A DNA stretch of 64,000 bases, from NCBI RefSeq assembly GCF_008831285.2, contig NC_045138.2, positions 29,171,934-29,235,933 on the forward strand, read 5' to 3'. Made by a program: the position numbers and the translations under genes. Shown here one piece after another: positions 48,016-59,320 of this stretch. Below the pieces are notes generated by a model. That model had not been told where the DNA came from, made no database searches, and was given only the letters and a program-made list of their open reading frames with translations. Positions within the stretch are counted from its first letter, which is position 1. Each line of letters begins with the position of its first letter. The stretch comes from Nymphaea colorata (lineage: Eukaryota > Streptophyta > Magnoliopsida > Nymphaeales > Nymphaeaceae).

Positions 48016-49134
48016 CTTAACACAAAGTTGGTATCTAATTAATAAAACCAGTCTCATTTTGGCACCGGCTCTTTGAGTATCTTCTTCTTTTAGAATCCAT
48101 TAGCGTCAAGGATAAAGAAAGAATGTGAGAGCTAGAGATAAAAATCGAAACCAGTTTGAAAGGGAGACATGGTTATTTAAGATGACTATGACATCTAACT
48201 CATTCTATCTCTTTATTAGATGCCTTTTTGAAGAGAGTGGCTTAATTTTTTGAGTTATCGCAGTTTGGAAATATAAATATCCAATAAAAGAAATTCACAA
48301 AATATAACCTGTCTGCCTACCTTTATTAGTGCGAGCAATGCTGATGGCAATGTACTCGTCTAAGGTTAGTCCAAAGGACAATATTTATTAGTGCAGAGAT
48401 AGAAGGAGTTGGATGTCCGATCAGCATTGCTCGCACTAATAAAGGTAGGCAGACAGGTTATATTTTGTGAATTCTTTTATTGGATATTTATATTTCCAAA
48501 CTGCGATAACTCAAAAAATTAAGCCACTCTCTTCAAAAAGGCATCTAATAAAGAGATAGAATGAGTTAGATGTCATAGTCATCTTAAATAACCATGTCTC
48601 TCTTTCAAACTGGTTTCGATTTTTATCTCTAGCTCTCACATTCTTTCTTTATCCTTGACGCTAATGGATTCTAAAAGAAGAAGATACTCAAAGAGCCGGT
48701 GCCAAAATGAGACTGGTTTTATTAATTAGATACCAACTTTGTGTTAAGCTTCTAGTTCCTTATTAATATCTTGCCACTGAATATTTTATGAGAAAGAAAA
48801 TGGACAAATTTATACGCAAACTGTAATATTTAGTAGAACTTCTTTGCAAGTGGAAGCTCCCCTTCCTTCATTAGACAGAAAAAAACGGGAGAAACTATGA
48901 TATACTGTGTGTGTCATTTGTAAATTGTGCAGAGATAGAATGAGTTGGATGTCATAGTCATCTATATATATATATCTTCTAGTTCCTCATTAATATCTTG
49001 CCACTGAATATTTTATGAGAAAGAAAATGGACAAATTTATACGCAAACTGTAATATTTAGTAGAACTTCTCTGCAAGTGGAAGCTCCCCTTCCTCCATTA
49101 GACAGAAAAAAACGGTAGAAACTATGATATACTG
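47629..49134. repeat. Large near-perfect inverted repeat (arms about 716 bp, 74-bp spacer)
   Basis: Left arm 47629-48345 is the reverse complement of right arm 48420-49134 with only a few differences. The inner edges are GCAATGCTGAT and ATCAGCATTGC; the outer edges are CAGTATATCATAG and CTATGATATACTG. The spacer 48346-48419 ends with a reversed copy of the DNA just outside the left arm (47577-47609). Transcription in either direction would give a long hairpin RNA. No terminal target duplication; the right edge joins SBE exon 2 sequence at a TGT shared by both sides. Confidence 0.95.
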
Positions 49135-49135
49135 T

Positions 49136-50570
49136 TCTTGTTCCCAGAATCCAGAGTGACATTTCAACATCTACTGAGGAGAGCCCCCAAGTTGATAATG
49201 AGGATGTCTCCCAAGTTGATACTGATGATGTACCCCAAGTTGATAGTGATGATGTCCCCCAAGTTCAAACGGAGAAAGTTCAGGTCTGTTGGAGCAATGG
49301 ATCTTCATATGCTGTTTGGTATCTTTTCTATGATTCATAGATATACAAATTCAAACTAATTTTACTATTATTTATACCAAAAAGCCAGTATTTTTTGCAC
49401 TTCACAATGGTTAAGTAAATTACAGCTGTTACTTTTTTCTTTTCTTTGTTTTCCTGGAGGCGCTTTTTTTAGAAGATGTAATTCTGGATATATTTAAATT
49501 GTGGGGATATTTGGCTGTGCTTCGTTGGTCTCCTGTTGATTTTGTTTTGGCATAATTACTCTAAAGGGAAAGACTTCTCATGCATTTGACTTACCACTAC
49601 CCTTAAGTCCATACTTTTCGTGAGATATCATTAGTGGTTCTATGTCATTTCAGTGATTAAAGCTCTACATGTACCTGGTTAACCCATTAGAGCTTGTTAT
49701 TTGTAGACCTAGACTTATTTTTGGGAGCATCTTGACCATGTTTTTTCCTCTCTTTTATAGGTAATTGAGGAAAATATGGAGCAATCAACAAAGAACGATG
49801 CTGCTTGGAAAACTGAACGCAGGTCTATACCTCCTTGTAGTAACGGCCAGATGATCTATGAAATAGATCCACTTTTAAAAGCTCACCGAACGCATCTTGA
49901 TTATAGGTAATATTCTTTACCTTATAATCTTGAAATCGAAGCTGTGTGCATTAACTTTCTGTTCTGATTTTGGATAGTAAGCAGATGCATGTTTACCCTA
50001 ACCCAATTAAGGTAAGCCCTCTTAACTCTGAGGGAAAGCCTTCACTAATCCCATCATAGTGAGGGTCACCGTCCCTGTATAAGTTTATATGGTGATTAAC
50101 GGGCCTAATTGATATGTGTCCAGGATCCGAGCCCCTTGTTCATTAACTACTTTTCTTTAAGAACCCCAACCTTGCAGTGCAGTAGTACATTTGTATCCTT
50201 CTTGCCCACAACCATCACACTGTTCCAGCATATAATGGTTATGTCATGAAGACATACTTCATACTTGTTTCTTTATCCTCGTGTTCACTGGTATTTGCAT
50301 TTATATTCTCATCTGGCTGCTTGTTTTTTATGTAAAATATGCAAATTGCTTGAAATAATTAGGCAAATTCTATACATACACTGTTCTTCAGGAGAATCAT
50401 GATTCTGATTTTCAGAGCTCTTTCAAGGTGAGGATTATCCACTGTTACTAGCATGTTGGGAGAACTACATCTCCTATTACTTTTTCTTGGTATTGAGAAA
50501 ATGAACGGTTTCTCATCTGTGTTTCTTTCATAAATTTTTATTTTCTTTTGTCATGCTTAGTTGCATTATC
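49136..50570 (+). pseudogene. SBE2: Starch branching enzyme class II fragment (copy 2)
   Basis: Copy of 16250-17680: exon 2 from its middle (49136-49283; reads QSDISTSTEESPQVDNEDV and on to EKVQ), intron 2, exon 3 (49762-49907, with [19 protein letters not shown]), and intron 3 up to 50570. There it changes to unrelated DNA just before exon 4 should start. The first exon, the start codon and all later exons are absent. Its left edge is fused to the large inverted repeat. Exon 2 is in frame here, whereas copy 1 has lost one base, so the ancestor was a proper gene when duplicated. Exon sequence is almost unchanged between copies. Cannot make an enzyme. Confidence 0.92.
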
Positions 50571-52349
50571 TTCTGTTTCTGGTTCGGAACACAGAATCAC
50601 AGTTTCATGAGATGCAAACTGCGGTAATCTTCTCTAGATGGCAGCCGCACCGGTCGCTTGAATGGCTTTGGTTCGATCTTCGTTAATTCTTTTCCCTCTC
50701 TGATCTTCTCAGATCTCATGCTAATATTATGAACTTGCAAAGGTATTAATTTTTGAAACTGCTTATCTTTTTTGGCTGCAAAGTAGCCTTAGTGAAAAAC
50801 CTTACAATACAATGATAGCATCTTCAGAATATTGTAATCTGTTCGCCACTTCATCATCCTTTTTAGTGGCAAAATGATAAAACGCAAAACTGAAGCCATT
50901 AACACTGTTTATGTTGAGACACTTTGCTAGTGATGTAATGGTCAGGAAATGATTCGAGGACTCTGGCTTCATAAGAAGCAACGAATAAGAATTCAGTTGA
51001 ACCTGATTTCCATATTAATTATATTTTACCAGAATCAAAACCATTACATAGACAGGATCTAATTCCAAAAGTATCTAAGCTATCAGGATCCGAACCTTTT
51101 AAATGGTTTGGTGACTTTGTGAACACCACCAACTTATGGATGATCATAAATTTAAATGTATATCTTACAGGTTTTCGCAAAGTCAAAGTTGTGCCGCAAC
51201 CGTGCGCGCGCTAAATTCGGCCAGGCCCGAGCAGCTGGTCAAACAGTTGACAATTATCCGCAAGGTTAAAGGATGAGAGAGCAAACTAGCATCATGCATG
51301 AAAATGTCAACTCTATGTATGATGAAGGCGACGCCATTAAAAAGAATGCAACTTCCAAAACGTACCGTCACAGTCACCTACCTATAAAAATGTCAACGTA
51401 TACATATATATGGGTTCATCAAGATCAACCGATTGACATCAAGAGAACATCTAGCCTAATTAGTGATTTTTTTGTCCCCTTTGGAGGTGGCTATATAACC
51501 CCTGTTTTTAATGAATAAAGATGAAAAATGCTCTACATACCAATAATAAGTTTCCCTACCGAAAGAAAACAATTCAAATTAAGTCATGAAGTTAATAAAA
51601 AGGCGATGATGCATCGTGTCTCCTAATTAGATTGTAAACTAGGGGCGGTAGCTTACAAGAAAGCTATAATCACCAGTACTAGGCGCATGGTTGGCACTGA
51701 ATTGGATCTAAGCTCGAAAAAGATATGCTCAGGAGGCCTAAAGCCTTTGCTGATAGTTTAAGCTCGCTTGATTAGTTACAGGGCAGTGGGTACCTGATGT
51801 GACCTGCAATATCTGCAATGTAGCGGTGAAAATTATCACCGACACAGGCAGCACATACTTTTTTATTATAACCAGGCCGGGTCGAGCTCGGGTTTCGAGT
51901 ATCGAACAGATCACGTTACTGGACTCCATGCGGGTCGGCAGTTTTGAAGTTAACTGGCTGACATAGTTGACCTGCATTGAATATTGATAAGAATGGAAAT
52001 TTATATATCAACCAGATGCTTCCAAGTGTCAAATATATGGTGGAAGGTCCAAATGTTCGGTGCAAGGGCGCATTGACTTGCACATAAAAAAGGCCAACGG
52101 CGCATGCAACTCGTTCTGAAGTGCCAATGCAAATATCTTCTTTCCTTCTATATAAATGGAACTACCAACAAGTTTCAAAGAAGTGTGGAGAGAGTGGAGA
52201 CACCCGGCAACGAGTCATACCTTACACAGAGAAAGAAAAGAAATTTGAGGTGCTCACAAGTCACAAGGGAACGCCCTTTACCTGTTCTGATTCTTTGGAT
52301 TACTTCTTGCCCTTCTCTCTGTCTAGAGCACCAAAACCAGGTGCCAAAT
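50571..52349. other. Intergenic DNA before the third ATL copy
   Basis: No gene recognised. A TATATAAAT box at 52149-52157, about 200 bp before the ATL reading frame, may be its old TATA box. Confidence 0.45.
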
Positions 52350-52772
52350 ATGCCTGATGCTGCACTCTATCTCCTTGTGATGTCCGTCTTTATCTTCATG
52401 GCGATTTTCCTGTTGTTCAGGCGATGCCGCAGTTCATCTATTCAGGAAAGCAGCGGCAGCATTGATGTCCATCATCTTGCGCCGGCTTTCACTTCCACCA
52501 TTTCCCCGCTAACTTCGTCAGTTCATCATAAGGAACTCATCAATTCCTTGCCTGGGATCGTGTTCATGTCAGAAGATCGGCCAATCGCTTTTCGCTCAGA
52601 ATTTGCAGTTTGCCTAAGGAAAATTTGAAGAGAAAGAGTTGCTCCATCTGCTGCCCAAGTGAAAGCATTCCCTTCACATGGAGTGCATAGACAAATGGCT
52701 GGAGAGCCGCTCTAGCTGCCCAATATGCCGGCAAAACGTCGATGCCAATGATGTCCTTCGGATGGTCGTCTG
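52350..52772 (+). pseudogene. ATL RING-H2 pseudogene, copy 3
   Basis: Starts at an ATG (MPDAALYLLVMSVFIFM), with one hydrophobic segment (residues 6-24), basic residues after it (RRCRSSS), the GLD-like motif (ELINSLPG), then a decayed RING. The first Cys is Phe (EFAVC). A one-base shift near 52615 moves the frame, and a TGA replaces the third Cys region (LLPK-stop-KH at about 52660). The shifted frame then keeps [16 protein letters not shown] and a natural stop (52770-52772). It is more diverged from copy 1 than copy 2 is, and its upstream DNA is unrelated to block A, so it is an older ATL duplicate. Confidence 0.88.
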
Positions 52773-54486
52773 ATTCAAGGAGTTTATGACGTGACATCAA
52801 CTCAATGGACAGGTGAGAGTTCTGTTCATCAGTGCGATGACAGTAGATAAATGAATCTCACTGAGGATGAACAATGCGATTCGGGGACTCGGAATTGCTT
52901 CTGCTGACCACAGATTTTGATCATGTGAGCTGCGCAGGCTTGGAGTCGTGAAGTATGTCCCATCTGCAGGTGTGAATCAGGAGGTTCCCTCGACGAGGCA
53001 GCCCAACCAACTCGATCAACAAGGTCTCGGTTTTAATTTTCACTCACGTATCTTTCATTAAAATTTACTATTTAAATTTTTAGAAAAATAATGATTTTTC
53101 ATTGCTCTAAAACAAACGGAGTTCAGTAGAGAGCTCACCATAAAACACAAGATATTTTCTCTGTTAGAGGTGTCCCAACTACCACCCAATGAAAGAGAGG
53201 GAGCTCCCACCCTTTCCCGTTCCCCATACAAAGCAAGCTTTCGGTGCGAGGGAAGGGCGGACCCGCTTAGGCAGTGCCCCCATCTTAGCTAAATAAAAAA
53301 AATTACATTGAAAATTTTGAAATTTTTTACTTGTCTAATGTATTTTTGTATTTTGATTTAGTTTGACCCTACTCGGATAAATTTATTGGACCGTTTGGCC
53401 CGATCGAACGACCGTTTGGCTCTACCCTTGAAAAAAATCCTAGCTCCTTACTGAATGATACCTCAACATCCCTTGTTGTACCTTCCTTGTAGAGTCGAGA
53501 CAAGGTTAGCTTTGTTCATTCCATTGAAGTCTGCAGTGAAGCACACCTGTTAAAGAGAAGCGGGCTTTGCTGTTGGAGAGGTCATATATCAAAAAAATAG
53601 GTTTTTTTTAATAAAAAGACAAAACGTTGACCAACAAAATGAAGATAGTAATAATATTATGTAAATAAATACTACTTATAAGAACAAGCAGATCCGCACG
53701 AGCATATGAATTGACAAATTAAACATGAAGATATTAGGCAAAGTCAAATGTTTTCATCATTATGTAAAGTCAAAGGTCTCAAGGGCCTTAGTATAGATTG
53801 TTGGGCAGATGGGATGAATTAGGCATGTTGCCTTTTCGATTCCCATGGATACTATATTTTTTTTGAAGTGTAAAAAGTGAGATCATTACATTTAAATTGA
53901 AGGTTATACCATATCTTATCCAAGTCCGATACAATTCAGAACCTTAAAAGTATGAGGAATGATAGGGCCTTTGGATCAGCGGTAAGTCTTTAACCTCCTA
54001 CTTCCTAAGAAAAAGTTATGTGCCCAAAATGTCAAGTATGACAAGTTTATATCTGACTTGAACTTCTAATAAAATGAAAAATTTTCAGAAAAGTTGCTTC
54101 AGTTTTGGTGCGTACAACAGAAACATGGTTAAGTACAGTACTTTAGGTAGTTAGATGACGACTTTAAACTTGAGTTTGCACGTTTTCCCCTTTGAAGGTT
54201 GAGCACTTTTTGATAATTTTCATGCAAGTTAGGAATTTTCACACTTATCAAACTTTGTATAACCTGTATGATCATGGAAAATGGCCTTTACGGCTGATCA
54301 GAAGGCATTGACTAGAATATATAAATATTTTGACAGTTTCTTCCGATCTCTTTTTCAAATGAAAGTTTTATCAGGGGCAAGCATTAAAGAAGCAGGTTAA
54401 CGACTACTATGAAAATAAAATAAATCACAGACACTTAATTTGAATGAGTTTTTCTTCATTTTTTTTTTCTAACCTTTCTCTCTAGC
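52773..54486. other. Intergenic DNA between ATL copy 3 and the copia element
   Basis: No gene recognised. It contains a decayed hAT-type MITE at about 53246-53460 (GGGCGGACCCGC at left, T/A-rich body, AATCCTAGCTCC at right). The rest is AT-rich. Confidence 0.5.
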
Positions 54487-54491
54487 TAAAG

Positions 54492-54810
54492 TGTTAGGAA
54501 CAACACAAACTCTCCTCTCACACTCTCAAGAGGGGGTTACAAGCAATAAGGAAGAAGACAATGATTTATGTGGTTCAGAACAATAATCTCCTACGTCTAC
54601 GGTCAAACAGATCTTTTCTATTTTCTTTCTGATGAACACAAACACTCTCCAAAAAGAAGACTCCACAAAAGAAATGGTGGCCCTCCTCTCAACATAAGGA
54701 TTAGGGAAAACCCCCATTTGTATAAAATAACATAAATGCCCTTACATAAGAAAAATTCTGTGGTATTGTATATGAGTGTCCAGTATATATATTTTTTTCA
54801 TACACCAACA
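54492..54810 (-). repeat. 3' LTR of the copia element
   Basis: 319 bp. It shares the ACTCTCCTCTCACACTCTC and GAGTGTCCAGTAT stretches with the other LTR and has about 45 extra bp near 54725-54770. Confidence 0.93.
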
Positions 54811-55155
54811 ATCTCCCACTTGAAATTTGATTCATCCAAGTGCTTGAACATCACGTACTCAACCTGTGCAACGTCCCCTCATCAATCAACCTTGGAGACC
54901 AATTGAGGTTAAACATAACATCAATTTCTCAGCAGTCACTGGCTTTGTCAACATGTCTGCTGGATTCTCTGTTCCACGAACCTTTTCAAGAGATAGTATC
55001 TTCTCTTTTAAGAAATCTCTAATGAAATGATACTTCAATTCAATGTGCTTTGTTCTGGCATGAAATACTAGATTATTGGCTAAATGAATTGCACTTTGAC
55101 TTTAACAATAGAAAACACTCTTCTCTTCCTTTACGTGCAATTCTTTTAGAATAGT

Positions 55156-55473
55156 CTATAGCCAAATCATCTCTTTACTGTCTTTTGTAACTGCAATATA
55201 TTCAGCTCCTATAGTAGACAACGCAACAACCTTTTGAAGCTGTGAAACCCAACTCACACAGGTTCCTCCTATGGTGTAAATGTACCCGGTAGTACTTCTC
55301 CTACTGTCAAGATCACCACCCAAATCTGCATCCACAAAGCCATGCAAGATTAATTCATTTTTCTTAAAACAAAGGCTCATACCTGAAGTTGCTTTCAAAT
55401 ATCGTAATATCCACTTCACAACCTGTATCTGCTCATTGCTCCCACTGCTTGTGTTATGTCTGGTCTGGTGCAT
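55156..55473 (-). pseudogene. Copia RNase H region
   Basis: Frame with GFVDADLGGDLDSRRSTTGY and VALSTIGAEYIA, typical of copia RNase H. The usual ST-x-EAEY has Gly for the first Glu. The left end stops near the polypurine side. Separated from the RT frame by stops. Confidence 0.9.
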
Positions 55474-55535
55474 ACCATAACATACATCAAGTTACCCACT
55501 GCTAAAGCATATGGAATCATTGACATTTCTTTATG

Positions 55536-56045
55536 TTATTTATCTGTCTTAGGTGACAAATCCTTGGACAATTTGAAATGAATAGCAAGAGGCGTACTAA
55601 CAGGTTTAGCATCTTGCATCTTAAACCTGCACAATATCTTTTCAATATAATTTTGTTGAGACAAATTTAAAGTACCTGTCTTACTGTCCCTACTGATTCT
55701 CATCCCGAGGATTTGTTTCGCAGCGCCTAGATCTTTTATTTCAAACTCTTTTGATAGTTGTTCTTTCAAAGAATTGATCTCTTGCAAATTTGAGTTTGCA
55801 ATAAGCATATCATCCACACATAATAGTAAAATGATATAACAACTATCAAGATTCTTGAAATAACAACAATAATCTATATCACACTTCTTAAAGGCATTTC
55901 TTCCCATGAAGTTATCAATCTTTTTGTACCACTTTCTTGATATCTGCTTCAAACCATAGAGACTCTTATATAACTTACATACAAGATTTTCCTTTTCTAA
56001 TACCTGAAAACCTGCAGGTTGCACCATATAAATATCTTCATCCAA
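55536..56045 (-). pseudogene. Copia reverse transcriptase region
   Basis: Reads DIYMVQPAGF, KLYKSLYGLKQ, LLLCVDDMLIAN (the catalytic V-D-D is kept, but the usual Tyr before it is Cys), KDLGAAKQILGM and LSQQNYIEKIL. The N-terminal fingers part upstream (56050-56130) is broken by stops. An RT fragment without a start. Confidence 0.92.
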
Positions 56046-56505
56046 ATCTCTATGAAAAAATACAGTTTTTACATCTAGTTGCTACAAATATAAATTTTCA
56101 GTTACAACTAAACTTAATACTAATCTTATAGTAGTTAGTTTTACAACCAAAGACTCTTAAGTGTGCAAGATTTACTTCCTTGCCGATCCAAGCTTCTTCA
56201 GGTATCCCATAGTCTAAAAGAACAGAAGACCAACGATTTATCAAGTATGCAGCAGTACTGATTGTGTCAGCTCAAAAAATCTTAGGCTAGCCTGAATGTT
56301 GTCTCATGCTCCTTGCTCTCTCACATAGGGTTCTGTTCATTATTTTAGCAACCTCATTTTGTCGTGGCTTTTTAGGGATCGTCCTTTATGTTTGAATCCT
56401 ATGATCTGCACAAAAGTCTTTAAACTCTTTGTTGTCATATTCACCTCCATTATCTGACCGCAGACATTTAATTTTCTTTACGGTCTGATTTTCTACTTTT
56501 GCTTT

Positions 56506-57039
56506 TCACCTTTTAAAAACAGTAAACACGTCAGATTTATGTTTGAGAATGTAGACCCATACCTTTCTGGTACAATCATCAATGAATGTGGCATAGTATA
56601 GGGATCTTTCAAGAGAACGAACTGGAGTTGGTCCCCAAACATCCGTATGCACCAATTCTAACTTTTCTTTCTTTGGAGGCTGTCCAACTTTGGAGAAAAT
56701 GATCATTTTCTGTTTCCCAAAAACACAATCTTCACATAGACCAATGTCTACAGTTTTCAAGTCATGCAACTTGTTATTTGTTGCTATGATCTTCATTTCC
56801 TTCTCACTCATATGGCCAAGCCTACAATGCCATAAAGACTTATTTTCACATTTCGCCACAACCACTGTGTCTTTCACATCTGCGCTCATGTATAATGTAC
56901 TAAGTTTGTGACTTGGTGTTATAACCATAGCATCTTTGGTTGTCTTCCAAGATTCGCCAACAAAGGTAGTAACATAGCCTTCGTCATCTAACTGCTCAAC
57001 CAAAATGATATTCTTCTTCAACCTTGGGATGTCTGACAT
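56506..57039 (-). pseudogene. Copia integrase region
   Basis: GAG-pre-integrase zinc motif (LWHCRLGH...CEDCVFGKQ) followed by the core start LVHTDVWGP and FIDDCTRKVWVY, which carry the first two catalytic acids. The frame ends at 56506. The 56045-56505 stretch has only scattered remains of the rest. It is in a different frame from gag-protease; the shift lies near 57020. Confidence 0.92.
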
Positions 57040-58054
57040 CTTTTAACTTCCATACATGTCTATTCTCCATTTTAATGTGAACCTCACCTTTCCCTACAAT
57101 ATCCAGAGGTTCATCATCTGCAAGGTATACTCTGCCAAATTTTTCTGCAATATAGTTGTGCATACTTTTATTAGAATACGTTGAATGAAAAGATGCACCA
57201 GAGTCTAAAATCCAAGACTCTATAGAGCTGTGTACACTCAAAGCAAGTGCATCAGCTATATCTTCTGTTGTTGCATTTGCTGAATTATCCTCACAATTTG
57301 GGTTCTTCTTCTTCAACAACATGTAAACTTTTTTCTGGTGTCCTGGCTTACCATAGTTCCAACAACCATCACTTCGAGGTTTGGATTGACTCATTCCCTT
57401 AGATTTGGAAGTTCTATGCTCTTGGTAGCGTTGATTATTTCTGCTTCTATTTTGAATATTTAGGGTAGAATCGAAAGGTTTTCCTGTCTCTTTTCTGCGA
57501 ATGTCCTCAATAAGTATTAAATCTCGAACACCACTAAACTTCAATTTACTTGACCCTGATGAACTATTCACGGCGGTCACAGTGGCACTCCAACTCTCCG
57601 GTCGAGATGACGGTAAAATTAGGCCTTGAACCTCATCATCAAATTTAATATCCACATAACATAATTGAGAAGTAATAACATTGAACTCATTTATGTGATC
57701 TATAAGAGAGACACCTTCAGTCATTTTCAAATTAAATAATCGATGCATCAAATATACCTTATTCGAAGTAGAGGGCTTTTCATACATATCTGTTAGTGTC
57801 TTCATCAGACTTGTTGTCGTCTTCTTGTTAACAATGTTGAAGGCGACATTTCTGGCCAGCATCAACTGAATGACTCCAAGGGTTTGTCTATCCAACAACT
57901 GCCAATCTGCATCAGCCATTATTGCGGGTTTCACTCCCATGAGCGGTTCATGCAGTTTCTTCTGATACAAGTAGTCCTCGATGTGCATCTTCTAGAATCT
58001 GAAGTCTTTACCATCGAACTTCTCGATTCTGACTTTTTCTTCTTCCAGCGTCAT
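56996..58054 (-). pseudogene. Copia gag-protease region
   Basis: Starts at an ATG (58054) with MTLEEEKVRIEKFDGK. A TAG stop at 57992-57994 replaces the Trp normally found before KM-x-IEDYL. The rest is open to 56996: UBN2-type gag, then a damaged CCHC knuckle (CWNYGKPGHQKKVY has lost two Cys), then the protease motif WILDSGAS. The nonsense codon and the knuckle changes make it inactive. Confidence 0.92.
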
Positions 58055-58091
58055 TGCTCCTATCGCGAACGAACCTGACTCTAATACCAGT

Positions 58092-58368
58092 TGTTAGGAA
58101 CAACACACAAAACTCTCCTCTCACACTCTCAAGAGGAGGTTAGAAGTAACAAGGAAGAAGACAAAGATTTACGTGGTTCCGAGCAATAATCTCATACGTG
58201 CACAATTGCACAAATGTTTTCTATTTTCTCTTTAATAAACACAAACACTCTCCAAGAAGAAGACCTCACAAAAGAAAACAGCGGCCCTCCTCTCAACATA
58301 AGGATTAGGACAAACCTGCATTTGTACAAAATGAGTGTCCAGTATGGATCAAGTTCCATACACCAACA
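58092..58368 (-). repeat. 5' LTR of the copia element
   Basis: 277 bp, ends TGTTGGTGTATGG...CCTAACA on the minus strand, bordered by the TAAAG target duplication. Confidence 0.93.
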
Positions 58369-58524
58369 TAAAGCACCAAGACACGATGATCAAACATATC
58401 CCCCGGTGCAATCTGTTTCCTTATATTTTCTATCTTCACCACTGCGGCGATGCCGAACATGAGCAACAACCATTTTCAGGGAGATCTCATTAGTTAATTG
58501 TCTGCTGCATTCTGAAAATGTGCA

Positions 58525-58905
58525 GTTACGAAACTTGAAGACAGAGGTTTGCTTCCTTAGCTGTCCAAGTGCAAGCACACCTTTCACCTGCAGCGATAGG
58601 AATGAAGATTTCTCACACTCTCTCAACGCACCAAGAGAATAGAAATCATAAGAAAAGAAAGACAAAAAAACGTGGTACAAAGACTACAATTTCCTACGTC
58701 TACATCTGCCACAGACAGCAATTTCACTATCATAGAAGAACATAGAATACAAACAAAACGACGCCTCATAAACATTGGATACACTAAAGTTAAGAAAGAC
58801 TAATAAGTATAGATCAAGCTCCAGACTCCAACATGCAGTGCATAGAGAAATGTCTTGAGAACCATCGGTGCAGCCTGATATGTTGGCAAAACGTCGAGGC
58901 CGCCA
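58525..58905 (+). pseudogene. ATL RING-H2 relic, copy 4, split by a solo LTR
   Basis: Two parts of one RING: 58525-58593 (KLEDRGLLP, stop, LSKCKHTFHLQ) and 58834-58905 (CIEKCLENHRCSLICWQNVEA). C-x-H-x2-H-x2-C is kept, but the Trp is Cys and one Cys of the last pair is Ser, so it is dead. The DNA before it (58420-58470) faintly resembles the transmembrane part of copy 3 (GGCGATGCCG). Block B and F+C remains follow it, so it is the ATL of unit 3. The gap is an insertion described separately. Confidence 0.82.
58594..58833 (-). mobile_element. Solo LTR of the copia family inside the ATL relic
   Basis: 240 bp with minus-strand start TGTTGGAGTCTGG and a right side (GATAGGAATGAAGATTTCTC on plus) similar to the LTR end TTAGGAACAACAC...CTCTCACACTCTC. 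Direct repeats TGCAG flank it at 58589-58593 and 58834-58838, the 5-bp duplication expected for LTR elements. No internal copia sequence is present, so it is a solo LTR left by recombination, related to but diverged from the element at 54492-58368. Confidence 0.78.
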
Positions 58906-58969
58906 ATTTCAGGGTCGGCAGCCAAGTGGGTCAACTCTTGGTTTGGTGCACTTCACTTTTCCTTGCTCT

Positions 58970-59200
58970 ACTTCAAGTCTTCAAGGCACCGCAGTGCTTC
59001 AATTTGATCATGACTAAGTGCTGGAATGCCTTTTACATAACTAGCCTTAAGAGGCAGAGTTTGCTTAATACTACATCAAGAAGCTTGATTTCATCTTCAT
59101 CCAATATTTGAATGGCCAAAATAATGTCCCTACCCATTTGACTTCCTTGGTCATGGCATTCAGGCAGAAATATTATAGAATCAACTCAAAGAAGAGGTGA
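58970..59200 (+). pseudogene. Remnant of block B coding relic, copy 3
   Basis: Patchy match to 7690-7880 and 38215-38400: CATCCAATATTTGAATG, then TTCCTTGGTCATGGCATTCA, AGGCAGAAATATTATAGAATC and AAGAGGTGA. The frame is lost. Its place between an ATL relic and block F+C repeats the order of units 1 and 2. Confidence 0.65.
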
Positions 59201-59320
59201 TAATTCAACTAGCCAATGGATGCAAATACTGAACAGAGGCGTAGGTGGAAACGAATCCAAGGAGCAGCAGTTCTTGCGACGGAGGAAATTCAGAGGAATA
59301 GATTCATATACCTTTTCTAA

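Larger units (their letters stand above)
54492..58368 (-). mobile_element. Ty1-copia LTR retrotransposon, degenerate, with 5-bp target duplication
   Basis: A 3.9-kb element on the minus strand with both LTRs: 54492-54810 (3' LTR) and 58092-58368 (5' LTR). Each has TGTTGG...AACA ends. Identical TAAAG duplications flank it at 54487-54491 and 58369-58373. Next to the 5' LTR is a primer-binding site, TGGTATTAGAG, close to the initiator-Met tRNA complement (58081-58091). Next to the 3' LTR is the polypurine tract AAGTGGGAGAT (54811-54821). Inside, in copia order, are gag-protease, integrase, reverse transcriptase and RNase H, all broken. It is shorter than a full copia element (about 4.5-5 kb), so parts of integrase and RT are missing. 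The LTRs differ by an indel of about 45 bp and by substitutions, so the insertion is old. Confidence 0.95.
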
